This document shows, in pieces, positions 1 to 7,177 of a stretch of DNA of 64,000 nucleotides. Source of the DNA: Acidimicrobiales bacterium. Its GTDB lineage: Bacteria > Actinomycetota > Acidimicrobiia > Acidimicrobiales > SZUA-35. The stretch covers positions 1 through 64,000 of the forward strand of contig JANQPB010000037.1 in NCBI GenBank assembly GCA_028285495.1, given 5' to 3'. Each line of letters starts with the position of its first letter. Positions within the stretch are counted from its first letter, which is position 1. The translations under genes and the position numbers were made by a program. The notes under the pieces are model-generated. The model did no database searches. It was not told the DNA's origin and was given only the letters and a program-made list of their open reading frames with translations.

Positions 1-19
1 CATTACCGTGGAGCTTCAC
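1..19 (-). CDS. IS481-type transposase, first six codons only
   Basis: The GTG start is at 19-17, preceded by AAGGAG with five bases of spacing, and followed by codons for K-L-H-G-N before the sequence runs off the edge. This matches the usual first residues of IS481 DDE transposases, which continue with a helix-turn-helix. The fragment is too short to score, so the call rests on the start motif together with the adjacent terminus-like sequence and inverted repeat. Confidence 0.5.
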
Positions 20-72
20 GGGTCTCCTTGAGATGAGAGTGGCTTCAGCACCCTCAAGTCTCAAGGAGACCC
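20..72. repeat. Perfect 14-bp inverted repeat inside the IS end
   Basis: GGGTCTCCTTGAGA at 20-33 is exactly complementary to TCTCAAGGAGACCC at 59-72, with a 25-nt loop. On the minus strand the inner arm contains the AAGGAG ribosome-binding site of the transposase. A transcript entering from outside the element could therefore fold and hide the transposase start, a known way for insertion sequences to limit read-through transposition. That function is inferred; the repeat is directly visible. Confidence 0.7.
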
Positions 73-100
73 ACCTGACGAACGTGGATGGGATCTACAC

Positions 101-1063
101 CTAGGCCGGGTCGCCCCCGACCGGCACGGCCGGCCGGTCCCCCGCCGTGACTGCGAGCTCGGCGATGTGCTCGGGATGGATCCCGCAGCAGCCGCCGACG
201 ATCGTGGCCCCGATGCCGATCCAGCGCTCGGCGATGGCGGCATAGGCGCTCGGCGTGAGGTCCTCGCGTCGATCGAGGATGACCGAGTTGGCCGAGTAGA
301 CCGCCGGCTTCGGCGGGAAGCCGTTGGCGTAGGCCCCGATGTCGGCCCCAGAGTCGGCCCTGGCAACGGCGGCAACGACGTCGTGGAGGCCGGGCTCGAT
401 CGTCTCGGGAGCGGCGCAGTTCAACAACACGGCATCGGCCCCGATGGCCAGGGCCGCGGCCGTGGCCGTCTCGACCGACTCACCCGACCACAGGGTGACG
501 GGCCCGCCGTCCGGCACCGGCTCGGCCAGGGCGAACGAGAACCACCGCTCGCCGCCGACGCCGGCCCGGTCGAGTGCGGCGCCGGCCGCCTCGGCCTCGG
601 CGATGCTGCCGATGGTCTCGACCAGCCACAGGTCGACGAACGGGGCCTGGGCCTCGACCAGCAGATCGAGGTGCCCTGGGCCGGCGACGGGGTCGAAGTC
701 GTCCGGCTGGTAGGAGCCGAAGATCGGGGGCAGGCTCGCCGCCACCGCCACCGGGTGGTCGGCGGCGTCGGCGGCCTCCCTGGCCAGACGGCCGGCCAGC
801 GAGGCCAACTCTCGACCGCGGGCGGCGAACCGCTCGTCGCCGAGGTGGAACGGAACGACGGCGTAGGTGTTGGCGATGATGACGTCGGCGCCGGCCGCCA
901 CGAAGTTGCCGTGGGCGGCGGTGACGGTCGGCGGGTCCTCCATGAGCGCCAGGGCCGACCACTCGGGCTGCCGGAACGGGGCGCCGATGCGGTGCAGCTC
1001 CTTGCCCATCCCGCCGTCGAGGACGATGATCGGCCCCCGTCGCCAGCTCGGTGGTGTGCTCAT
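101..1063 (-). CDS. Homocysteine S-methyltransferase family protein
   Basis: Predicted zinc-dependent methyltransferase of the MmuM/Pfam S-methyl_trans family, which moves a methyl group from S-methylmethionine or S-adenosylmethionine to homocysteine to make methionine in the cytoplasm. The 320-residue product opens with the family start (LDGGMGKEL). It carries the zinc cysteines in LLNCAAPE and in the C-terminal GGCCGIHPEHI. I start at the ATG at 1063 because the longer frame upstream is Arg/Pro-rich and overlaps the preceding gene. It lies 50 bp after the 1114-1641 gene and is probably cotranscribed with it. The stop codon abuts the insertion sequence, so the C-terminus could have been altered slightly. 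Confidence 0.85.
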   Translation of the reverse strand: MSTPPSWRRGPIIVLDGGMGKELHRIGAPFRQPEWSALALMEDPPTVTAAHGNFVAAGADVIIANTYAVVPFHLGDERFAARGRELASLAGRLAREAADAADHPVAVAASLPPIFGSYQPDDFDPVAGPGHLDLLVEAQAPFVDLWLVETIGSIAEAEAAGAALDRAGVGGERWFSFALAEPVPDGGPVTLWSGESVETATAAALAIGADAVLLNCAAPETIEPGLHDVVAAVARADSGADIGAYANGFPPKPAVYSANSVILDRREDLTPSAYAAIAERWIGIGATIVGGCCGIHPEHIAELAVTAGDRPAVPVGGDPA

Positions 1064-1113
1064 GTCGGCCGAGGCTACCGGCGGCACCAGCGTTGCCGCA
1101 GCGGCGATGGCCG

Positions 1114-1641
1114 TCAGCCCAGGTCGACCGGCGTTGCGTCGGACAGGCGGTACCGGAAGTCGCAGTGGCCGGCGCCACCCATGATCGTCTGGGTCCGCTC
1201 GAACTCGATGCTCGGGTTGAATCCCTCGACCATCGTGCCGTCCCGGTTGCACGACAGCAGGGCTCCGAGCTCCGGTATGCCGAGCGAGCGATACATCTCG
1301 GCGTAGCGGCAGCGGGTCACGTTGAAGGCGAAGACCTCGTCGGTCTGCTCCACCACCTCCATCTCCAGCGCCCCGCCCCTGGTCCAGTTGTGCATGCCGT
1401 CGGCGAAGGCGGCGAGATCGCTGGAGCCGAGGGCCGCGGCCAGCGCCCCGCCCTGCTCCCTGGCAACGTCGACGACGACGTCGCGGGCCAACTCGGCCAC
1501 CCGGTCGACGCCGAACTCCTGGCCGAAGCGCTCGAGCAACGGAGCAACGATCCTGGCCTCGATCTCCCGTCTGGTCAGCACGCCGACGTCGTTGAGCGTG
1601 TCGGCCGGCGGCTCGGTCCCGTCGATTCCGTCGCTGCCCAT
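1114..1641 (-). CDS. L-2-amino-thiazoline-4-carboxylate hydrolase family protein
   Basis: This 175-residue protein resembles the ATC hydrolase family (Pfam ATC_hydrolase), first described for opening 2-aminothiazoline-4-carboxylate on the way to cysteine. Family-type features are the central NVTRCRYAEMYRSLG stretch, the following CNRDG, and the terminal GHCDFRY, which give conserved cysteines and a histidine. Most members have unknown substrates. Its position upstream of a homocysteine methyltransferase fits sulfur amino-acid metabolism, but that link is inferred. The ATG at 1641 has no competing start. Confidence 0.7.
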   Translation of the reverse strand: MGSDGIDGTEPPADTLNDVGVLTRREIEARIVAPLLERFGQEFGVDRVAELARDVVVDVAREQGGALAAALGSSDLAAFADGMHNWTRGGALEMEVVEQTDEVFAFNVTRCRYAEMYRSLGIPELGALLSCNRDGTMVEGFNPSIEFERTQTIMGGAGHCDFRYRLSDATPVDLG

Positions 1642-1752
1642 CGATCGCTCCCCCTGGTCGTCGGGCGGCCTGGCGGTCCGCCGTCAGACCCAGCCTGCCA
1701 CGCGCCGTCCCCGACCGCCATGAGCGGGCTCGGGCCCGCTACCGTGCCCGCC

Positions 1753-3027
1753 ATGACGGGTGCGGGCAGGCTCGAGCGCCGTCTCGGCCTCGGCGATGCC
1801 GTCGTGGTCGGGGCCGGCTCGATGATCGGAGCCGGCGTGTTCGCGGCCTGGGCGCCGGCCGCCGAGGCGGCCGGGACCGGCCTCGTGGTCGGCCTGGCGA
1901 TCGCTGCCGCGGTCGCCTTCGCCAACGCCACCTCCTCGGCCCAGCTGGCCGCCGTGCATCCCGAGTCGGGCGGGACCTACGTGTACGGCCGCCGGCAGCT
2001 CGGGCCGGCATGGGGCCACATCGCCGGCTGGGGCTTCGTGGTCGGCAAGACGGCCTCGTGTGCGGCGATGGCGCTCACGGTCGGGGCCTACCTCTGGCCA
2101 GGTCGTGAGCAGATCGCAGCCGTCGTTGCGGTCGGTGCGATCGCTGCGGTCAACATCGGCGGGCTGTCGAGGACGGTGGCGGTCACCCGATTCCTGCTGG
2201 TCGCCTCGCTGACGGCCCTGGCCCTGGTCGTGCTGACCGGCTGGTCCGGCGACGAGGCCGACATCACCAGGCTGACGCCAGTCGAAGGCGGCCCGCACGA
2301 CGTCCTCCGCTCGGCCGGGTTCCTGTTCTTCGCCTTCGCCGGCTACGCCCGGATCGCCACGCTCGGCGAAGAGGTGCGCGATCCGCGACGCACGATCCCG
2401 CTTGCCATCCCCGGCGCCCTGTCGGCGGTACTGGTCGTCTATGCGATCGTCGCCGTGACCGCCCTGGCCACCGTCGACGCCTCGGCGCTGGCCCGCTCGG
2501 ATGCGCCGCTTCGGCTCGTGCTCGGCGACGCCGGCGACGGCGTCCTCGGTGTCGTCGTCCGTCTCGGGGCCGGGGTCGCTGCGCTGGGGGTCCTCCTGAA
2601 CCTCATCCCCGGCGTCTCGCGGGTGGTGCTGGCGATGGCCCGCAACCGCGAGCTTCCTGGCTGGCTCGCCGACGTCGACCGCGACCGGTCGCTCCCGCTG
2701 CGGGCCGAGCTCACGGTGACGGTCGTCGTGATGGCCCTGGTCGTCGTCCTCGACCTCCGCAGCGCCATCGCCGTGTCCGGCGTCGCCGTCCTCACGTACT
2801 ATGCGGTGACCAACGCCGCCGCCCTCGCGCTGGGGCCCGAGCACCGGCGGTGGCCCCGCTGGATGGCGATCGGCGGCTTGATCGGCTGCGTCGTGCTGGT
2901 CGGGGCCTTGCCGCTCGGCGCACTCGTCGGCGGGATCGCGGTGCTTGGCGCCGGCGTGGCGGCCCGGACGATCGTCCGGTGGCGCAGCGTCCCGCCGAGC
3001 GATCCTGGCCACGGCACGGCCACGTGA
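1753..3027 (+). CDS. APC-superfamily amino acid permease
   Basis: Integral membrane transporter of 424 residues with about 12 hydrophobic helices. The first helix has the APC unwound-helix signature VGAGSMIGAGVF, which binds substrate backbone groups in this family. FFAFAGYARIATLGEEVRDPRRTIP in the middle matches the conserved TM6-loop region. It probably takes up amino acids or amines with protons; the substrate cannot be told. An ATG at 1720 would add 11 residues, and I prefer 1753 because the family normally begins about 15 residues before TM1. It is divergent from the 1114-1641 gene. Confidence 0.8.
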   Translation: MTGAGRLERRLGLGDAVVVGAGSMIGAGVFAAWAPAAEAAGTGLVVGLAIAAAVAFANATSSAQLAAVHPESGGTYVYGRRQLGPAWGHIAGWGFVVGKTASCAAMALTVGAYLWPGREQIAAVVAVGAIAAVNIGGLSRTVAVTRFLLVASLTALALVVLTGWSGDEADITRLTPVEGGPHDVLRSAGFLFFAFAGYARIATLGEEVRDPRRTIPLAIPGALSAVLVVYAIVAVTALATVDASALARSDAPLRLVLGDAGDGVLGVVVRLGAGVAALGVLLNLIPGVSRVVLAMARNRELPGWLADVDRDRSLPLRAELTVTVVVMALVVVLDLRSAIAVSGVAVLTYYAVTNAAALALGPEHRRWPRWMAIGGLIGCVVLVGALPLGALVGGIAVLGAGVAARTIVRWRSVPPSDPGHGTAT

Positions 3028-3099
3028 GGCCACGGCGGCCGATCCGTACCGCCCGGGGCCGACCGTCGGATATCGTCGGCCGAGACCGATGAGCAGCAC

Positions 3100-4512
3100 G
3101 TGAGCACGCCCATATCCGACACCAGCGAGGCCATCAGCAGCCAGGCCTGGCGGACCCTCGGGGTGACGTCGATCGTCGGGTTCATGGTCAGCCTCGAGAT
3201 CACGGTGATCGCCCTGGCCCTGCCCGACATCCGGGAGGCGTTCCCCGAGGCGACCGAGTCGACGCTGTCGTGGATCATCACGGCCTACAACATCGGTGTG
3301 GCCTCGCTGCTGCTGCTCGCCGGCTGGGCCGCCGACCGCTACGGCCGCAAGCTGGTCTTCCTCACCGGTCTCGGCATCTTCGCCGTCGGCTCCCTCGCCG
3401 CCGGTCTCGCCCCCGGCGCCGAGCTGCTGATCGCGGCCAGGGTGTTGCAGTCGATCGGCGGCGCGCTCCAGTTCCCGGCCGGCCTCGCCCTGTTGCTTCC
3501 GGCGTTCCCGTTCAGCCGGCGACAGATGGCGATCGGCATCTGGGGGGCGATGGGCGGTCTGGCCGCCGCCCTCGGCCCGCCGCTCGGCGGGCTCCTGGTC
3601 GGCGCCTTCGGCTGGCCGGCGGTGTTCCTGGTCAACGTGCCGGTCGCCCTGCTCGCCCTGGTCGCCGGCTGGTTCTGGCTGGTCGAGAGCCGCAGCGACG
3701 ACCCGCCCGACCGGGTCGACGTGATCTCGATCCCGGCCGCCAGCCTCGGCGTCGGCGCCCTCATCCTGGCCATCGTGCAGAGCGAGACCTGGGGCTTCGC
3801 CAGCGCCAGGACCGCCATCGCGGTGGTCGTCGGCGTTGCGCTGATCGCGCTGTTCGTCTTCCGCTCGAACCACCACCCGACCCCGTTGTTCGACCTCGAC
3901 CTGTTCCGGCTGCAGAGCTACTGGCTCGGCTGCGTCGGCACCGTCGCCTTCGTGATCGGATTCTTCACGTTCTTCGTCCCGTTCCCCACGTTCCTGCAGG
4001 AGGGCTGGGGCTGGTCGACGATCCGGACCGGGCTGGCGATCGTGCCCGGTCCCCTGCTGGCGGCCGTGATCTCCCCGGCGGTCGGTCGCCTGGCCGACCG
4101 CATCGGAAACGGCCCGGTGCTCGCCGTCGGAGGTCTGTCCGGCGTGACGGCCATGGTCCTGCACCTGCTGCTGACCAACCTGCAGCCCCGCCTCCTGCTC
4201 GGCGTGATCCTGCCCGGACTGTTCCTCGGCGTGGCCGCCGGTTGCAGCTTCGCCATGTCGGTCGGGGCGACGATGCGCGACGTGCCCCCGCAGCGGTTCG
4301 GTATGGGCGGGGCCGGACGGACGACGGTGTTCCAACTCGGCGTCGCCCTGGCCATCGCCCTGGCGGTCGCCATCATCGGCGACCCGGCCGACGACGAGGC
4401 CAGGCTGTCGGCGCTGCGGATCAGCTGGGCGGTGTGCCTCGTCGCCTTCGGGGCCCAGGCCGCGATCTTCGGGTTGCTGTTCCCCCGGGGCAACCCGAGC
4501 CGGGCCGCCTGA
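3100..4512 (+). CDS. MFS transporter, DHA2 (14-helix drug/proton antiporter) type
   Basis: A 470-residue membrane protein with about 14 predicted helices. The loop 2-3 motif AGWAADRYGRKLVF and RVLQSIGGALQFPAGLALL near TM4-5 are typical of drug:H+ antiporter-2 efflux pumps (EmrB/QacA type). The GTG start at 3100 follows a purine-rich stretch and gives the usual length before TM1. It lies 72 bp downstream of the APC permease on the same strand but is functionally unrelated as far as can be seen. Substrate unknown. Confidence 0.85.
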   Translation: MSTPISDTSEAISSQAWRTLGVTSIVGFMVSLEITVIALALPDIREAFPEATESTLSWIITAYNIGVASLLLLAGWAADRYGRKLVFLTGLGIFAVGSLAAGLAPGAELLIAARVLQSIGGALQFPAGLALLLPAFPFSRRQMAIGIWGAMGGLAAALGPPLGGLLVGAFGWPAVFLVNVPVALLALVAGWFWLVESRSDDPPDRVDVISIPAASLGVGALILAIVQSETWGFASARTAIAVVVGVALIALFVFRSNHHPTPLFDLDLFRLQSYWLGCVGTVAFVIGFFTFFVPFPTFLQEGWGWSTIRTGLAIVPGPLLAAVISPAVGRLADRIGNGPVLAVGGLSGVTAMVLHLLLTNLQPRLLLGVILPGLFLGVAAGCSFAMSVGATMRDVPPQRFGMGGAGRTTVFQLGVALAIALAVAIIGDPADDEARLSALRISWAVCLVAFGAQAAIFGLLFPRGNPSRAA

Positions 4513-4689
4513 GGCTGCCGCTTCGGTCGGCCGCGCTCGGCCGCCCGACCGCACCGCCTCCTCGAACGGGACCGTCGACGGGGGGCTCGAGGCCGATCTC
4601 GGTGACCGGGCGGTGCTCGCGCACCCATCGCTGTCGGTACCGGCGCAGGGCCCCGCCGTCGATCCCGCCGTCGGCCTGGGCGAGTGCCG
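4513..4689. other. Intergenic stretch with a possible coding relic
   Basis: Between two convergent genes. On the minus strand one frame reads LTALAQADGGIDGGALRR followed by RQRWVREHRPVTEIGLE, which looks protein-like, but it has no start of its own and abuts the hydrolase stop in another frame. It could be a displaced C-terminus or a chance open frame in high-GC DNA. No terminator with a U-tract was found. Confidence 0.3.
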
Positions 4690-5571
4690 TCAGGTCGCGC
4701 CGGTGAGGGTCGGCCGGAGAGCCTCGGCCACTTCCGCCGGCCGCTCCTCGTGGGAGAACAGCCCGGCCCCCTCGATGACGGTCAGCTCGGCATCGGGGAA
4801 CGTGCCGACCATCTCCTTGGCCTGGGCCAGCGGGAAGAACGGGTCCTGGTCGCCCCAGACCATGCGGACCGGCACGTCGATCTTGGCGTGCAGCGAGCCG
4901 AGCTGGGTGACGTGGTCGACGTCGAAGCTGCGGAGGAGCTTGATGGCGGCGTCCTGGACCTTGCGGTCGGTGTGCAGTGGTTGCAGGAAGAACTCGTCGA
5001 ACTCACCGTCGAGGAGCGAGGAGTCGGCGAAGGCGTCGCCGAGCACGAGCGGGTTGCGGCGGAGCCGGCGCTTGCCGGCGACCCAGCCGAGCGACCGGGC
5101 GATGCCGGGCAGGCCGCGGATCGCCAGGAACGACCGGAACCGCCAGCTGAGGCCAGACGGCTGCTCGGTGTTGATGAGGCCCATGGCCGACATCCGAGGG
5201 TCGCCGGCCATGGCGTGGCGGGCGATCATGCCGCCGCTGTCGTGGCCGACGACGGCAACCCGCTCGAGCTCGAGCAGGTCGACCGAGCGTTGCACGCTGG
5301 TGATGTGGTTCTCGATCGACAGCGGCGTCGAGGCGTCCCACCGGCTCGACCCCGTTCCCGGCAGGTCGACCAGGTGGCAGGTGACGTGGGGCGCCAGATA
5401 CGGGAGGAGCTTGCGGTAGGTGGCGCTGGTGACCGGCCAGCCGTGGACGAACAGGACGTCGGGGCCGGTCCCGACCCGGCGGTAGGCGACCTCGCCGCCG
5501 CCGACGTCGAGGTGGCGATCGGGCTCCCGCCGGAACAGGTCGGCGGCCTCGGCTGCGGTGAGCGTGGTCAT
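4690..5571 (-). CDS. Alpha/beta hydrolase, epoxide hydrolase/dehalogenase-like, altered active site
   Basis: A 293-residue alpha/beta-hydrolase. The oxyanion-hole segment is FVHGWP and the nucleophile elbow is GHDSGG, with Asp in the nucleophile position as in epoxide hydrolases and haloalkane dehalogenases. The acid region WGDQDPFFP is present. In most relatives the C-terminal motif reads G-H-F; here it reads AGLFSHEERP, with Leu in place of the catalytic His and a His three residues later. It may be inactive or use a shifted His. It is divergent from a TetR gene across a shared operator-like repeat, which suggests control by that regulator. Confidence 0.8.
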   Translation of the reverse strand: MTTLTAAEAADLFRREPDRHLDVGGGEVAYRRVGTGPDVLFVHGWPVTSATYRKLLPYLAPHVTCHLVDLPGTGSSRWDASTPLSIENHITSVQRSVDLLELERVAVVGHDSGGMIARHAMAGDPRMSAMGLINTEQPSGLSWRFRSFLAIRGLPGIARSLGWVAGKRRLRRNPLVLGDAFADSSLLDGEFDEFFLQPLHTDRKVQDAAIKLLRSFDVDHVTQLGSLHAKIDVPVRMVWGDQDPFFPLAQAKEMVGTFPDAELTVIEGAGLFSHEERPAEVAEALRPTLTGAT

Positions 5572-5635
5572 CGGTTGGTCCTCCAGGGTGGGCGTCCGGT
5601 CGGGCTCGACCGGACGGTCGGAATCCGGTGAGAAT

Positions 5636-5679
5636 TTGTAGTGATCACTGCGGAACCCTAGTTGCAGCGACCACTACAA
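5636..5679. promoter_or_regulatory. Operator-like inverted repeat between the hydrolase and TetR genes
   Basis: TTGTAGTGATCACTGC (5636-5651) and GCAGCGACCACTACAA (5664-5679) match as inverted arms at 14 of 16 positions around a 12-nt spacer. The left arm itself contains the perfect palindrome AGTGATCACT. The site ends 26 bp before the TetR start and lies 64 bp before the hydrolase start, so one regulator could control both directions. Two dimers may bind, one on each half-site palindrome. Confidence 0.65.
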
Positions 5680-5705
5680 TCAAGGCTCACTAGACTCGGG
5701 AAGCG

Positions 5706-6242
5706 ATGGGGCACAAGCACACCAGGGAGGAGATTCTCGACGGCGCCGTCGCCGTCGCCTTCGACGACGGGCTCAGCCAGCTCACCTACGGACGGGTGGC
5801 CAAGCGGCTCGGGATCAGCGACCGCGTGGTCGTGTACTACTTCCCCACCAAGGACGACCTGATCGGCGCCGTGATCCTGTCGATGGGCGGGCAGCTCCAG
5901 ACCACCCTCGGAGCCGCCTTCGCCGAGCCGGCCGACGATCACCTCAGCATCGTCCGCGCCGCCTGGCCCCTCCTGGCCCGCCCTGACACCGATGCCGTGT
6001 TCGCGCTGTTCTTCGAGGCCAACGGCCTGGCCACGGCGGGCCGCGAGCCCTACCGGACGCTGGTCCCCCAGCTGGTCGTCGGCTGGATCGACTGGCTGAC
6101 CCACGTGCTCGGTGGCGACGCCGACCGCAGACGGGACGAGGCGGCGGCGGCCGTCGCCATCGTCGACGGGCTCCTCCTCGTCCGCCAACTCGCCGGGCCG
6201 GACGCCGCCGACCGGGCCGCTCGACGGCTCGGCGTGGCCTGA
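5706..6242 (+). CDS. TetR-family transcriptional regulator
   Basis: A 178-residue protein with an N-terminal TetR helix-turn-helix at about residues 8-52 (REEILDGAVAVAFDDG, then YGRVAKRLGISDRVVVYYFPTKDDL), where the recognition helix normally reads xxxLYxHFxxK. The C-terminal ligand/dimer domain is short and not recognisable. It likely represses itself and the divergent hydrolase through the 5636-5679 repeat, and perhaps the LLM oxidoreductase that starts 8 bp downstream. The ligand is unknown. Confidence 0.85.
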   Translation: MGHKHTREEILDGAVAVAFDDGLSQLTYGRVAKRLGISDRVVVYYFPTKDDLIGAVILSMGGQLQTTLGAAFAEPADDHLSIVRAAWPLLARPDTDAVFALFFEANGLATAGREPYRTLVPQLVVGWIDWLTHVLGGDADRRRDEAAAAVAIVDGLLLVRQLAGPDAADRAARRLGVA

Positions 6243-6250
6243 GGCGGCCG

Positions 6251-7177
6251 GTGCGCATCGCCCTCGAGGTGTGGACCTCCCACTACGACCGGGCCGAGGC
6301 GGTGGCCGTCCGAGCCGAGGCGCTCGGGCTCGACGGGTTCTACTACGGCGAGTCACCAACCGGCCTCAACCTCGAGTGCTGGACCACGCTCGCCGGCGTG
6401 GCCAGGGCGACCGAGCGGATCCGGCTCGGACCGGTGATCGCCAACGTGTTGCCCGGCTATCGCAGCGTGCTCCTGCTGGCCAAGCAGGCGGCCACGGTGG
6501 CCGCCATCGCCGGCGATCGGGTCGACGTGCGGACCGGCGTCGGAGCGGCCAGGGCGGCTGGCCTGGCCTGGTGGAGGCCGTTCGGGATCGACTATCCGGA
6601 CTACGACCGCCGACTCGCCGACCTCACGGCGGCCATCGACGAGTTGCCCCGGCTGTGGTCCGGCCGGCCGGTGCCTGTGGCCGGGGCGGCCGACCGGGGG
6701 CCGACGGACGGTCCGGTTGCGGTGGCCGAACCGGCCGTTGCCTCGCTCCCGGTCACCGTGGCCGCACGGGGTCGCCGGGCGATGGTGCTCGCCGCGACGC
6801 GGGCCCAGGGTTGGGAGACGTCGTTCTGCACGGCCGAGGAGTTCACGGCCCGGAACGCACTGGTGTCGGACCTGGCGGCCGGCCGCCCGGTCCTGCGCTC
6901 GCTCGAGATCGACGGCTTCGTCGCCTCCTCCGACGCGGCACTCGGACGGCTGCTCGACCGGGTCCGCACCGACCGCGGGGCCGACGAGGACCTCGAACCG
7001 ATCCTCGATCGGGCGCTGCTCGGGACGCCGGACCGGGTGGCCTCGAGGCTCTCGGAACTGTCGGCGGCCGGCGTCGAGCAGGTCGTGGTCGCGCTGCACG
7101 ATCCGACCGACCTCGATGCGCTCGATGCGCTCGGCGAGGCCGCCCGCCTGGTGAGGGTGACGACGGGGTCAGCCTGA
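6251..7177 (+). CDS. LLM-class flavin-dependent oxidoreductase
   Basis: A 308-residue luciferase-like TIM-barrel protein. The N-terminus (ALEVWTSHYDRAEAVAVRAEALGLDGFYYGES) and the LGPVIANVLPGYRSVLLLAKQAATV segment follow the bacterial luciferase/F420-dependent reductase pattern. Cofactor choice (FMN or F420) cannot be decided. The GTG start at 6251 lies 8 bp after the TetR stop, so the two are probably one transcript. Its end overlaps the convergent acetoacetyl-CoA synthetase gene by 9 bp. Substrate unknown. Confidence 0.8.
   Translation: MRIALEVWTSHYDRAEAVAVRAEALGLDGFYYGESPTGLNLECWTTLAGVARATERIRLGPVIANVLPGYRSVLLLAKQAATVAAIAGDRVDVRTGVGAARAAGLAWWRPFGIDYPDYDRRLADLTAAIDELPRLWSGRPVPVAGAADRGPTDGPVAVAEPAVASLPVTVAARGRRAMVLAATRAQGWETSFCTAEEFTARNALVSDLAAGRPVLRSLEIDGFVASSDAALGRLLDRVRTDRGADEDLEPILDRALLGTPDRVASRLSELSAAGVEQVVVALHDPTDLDALDALGEAARLVRVTTGSA

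Larger units (their letters stand above)
1..99 (-). mobile_element. End of an IS481-family insertion sequence, cut by the left edge
   Basis: Read on the minus strand, the element ends with TGTAGATCC (complement of 91-99), a TGT-type terminus of the kind seen in actinobacterial IS481 elements. Inward lies a 14-bp perfect inverted repeat, and then a Shine-Dalgarno-led GTG start that gives V-K-L-H-G-N. IS481 transposases commonly begin M-K-L-H-x-N-A-R. Only the element's upstream end is in the window. It sits one base past the stop codon of the homocysteine methyltransferase gene. The family call comes from recalled N-terminus and terminus style, not a search. Confidence 0.6.

Noticed and set aside
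1684..4554. Open frame of 956 codons on the minus strand
   Set aside because: It is antisense to the permease and MFS genes, extremely Arg/Gly/Pro/Asp-rich and without recognisable domains. High-GC codon bias leaves long stop-free antisense frames.
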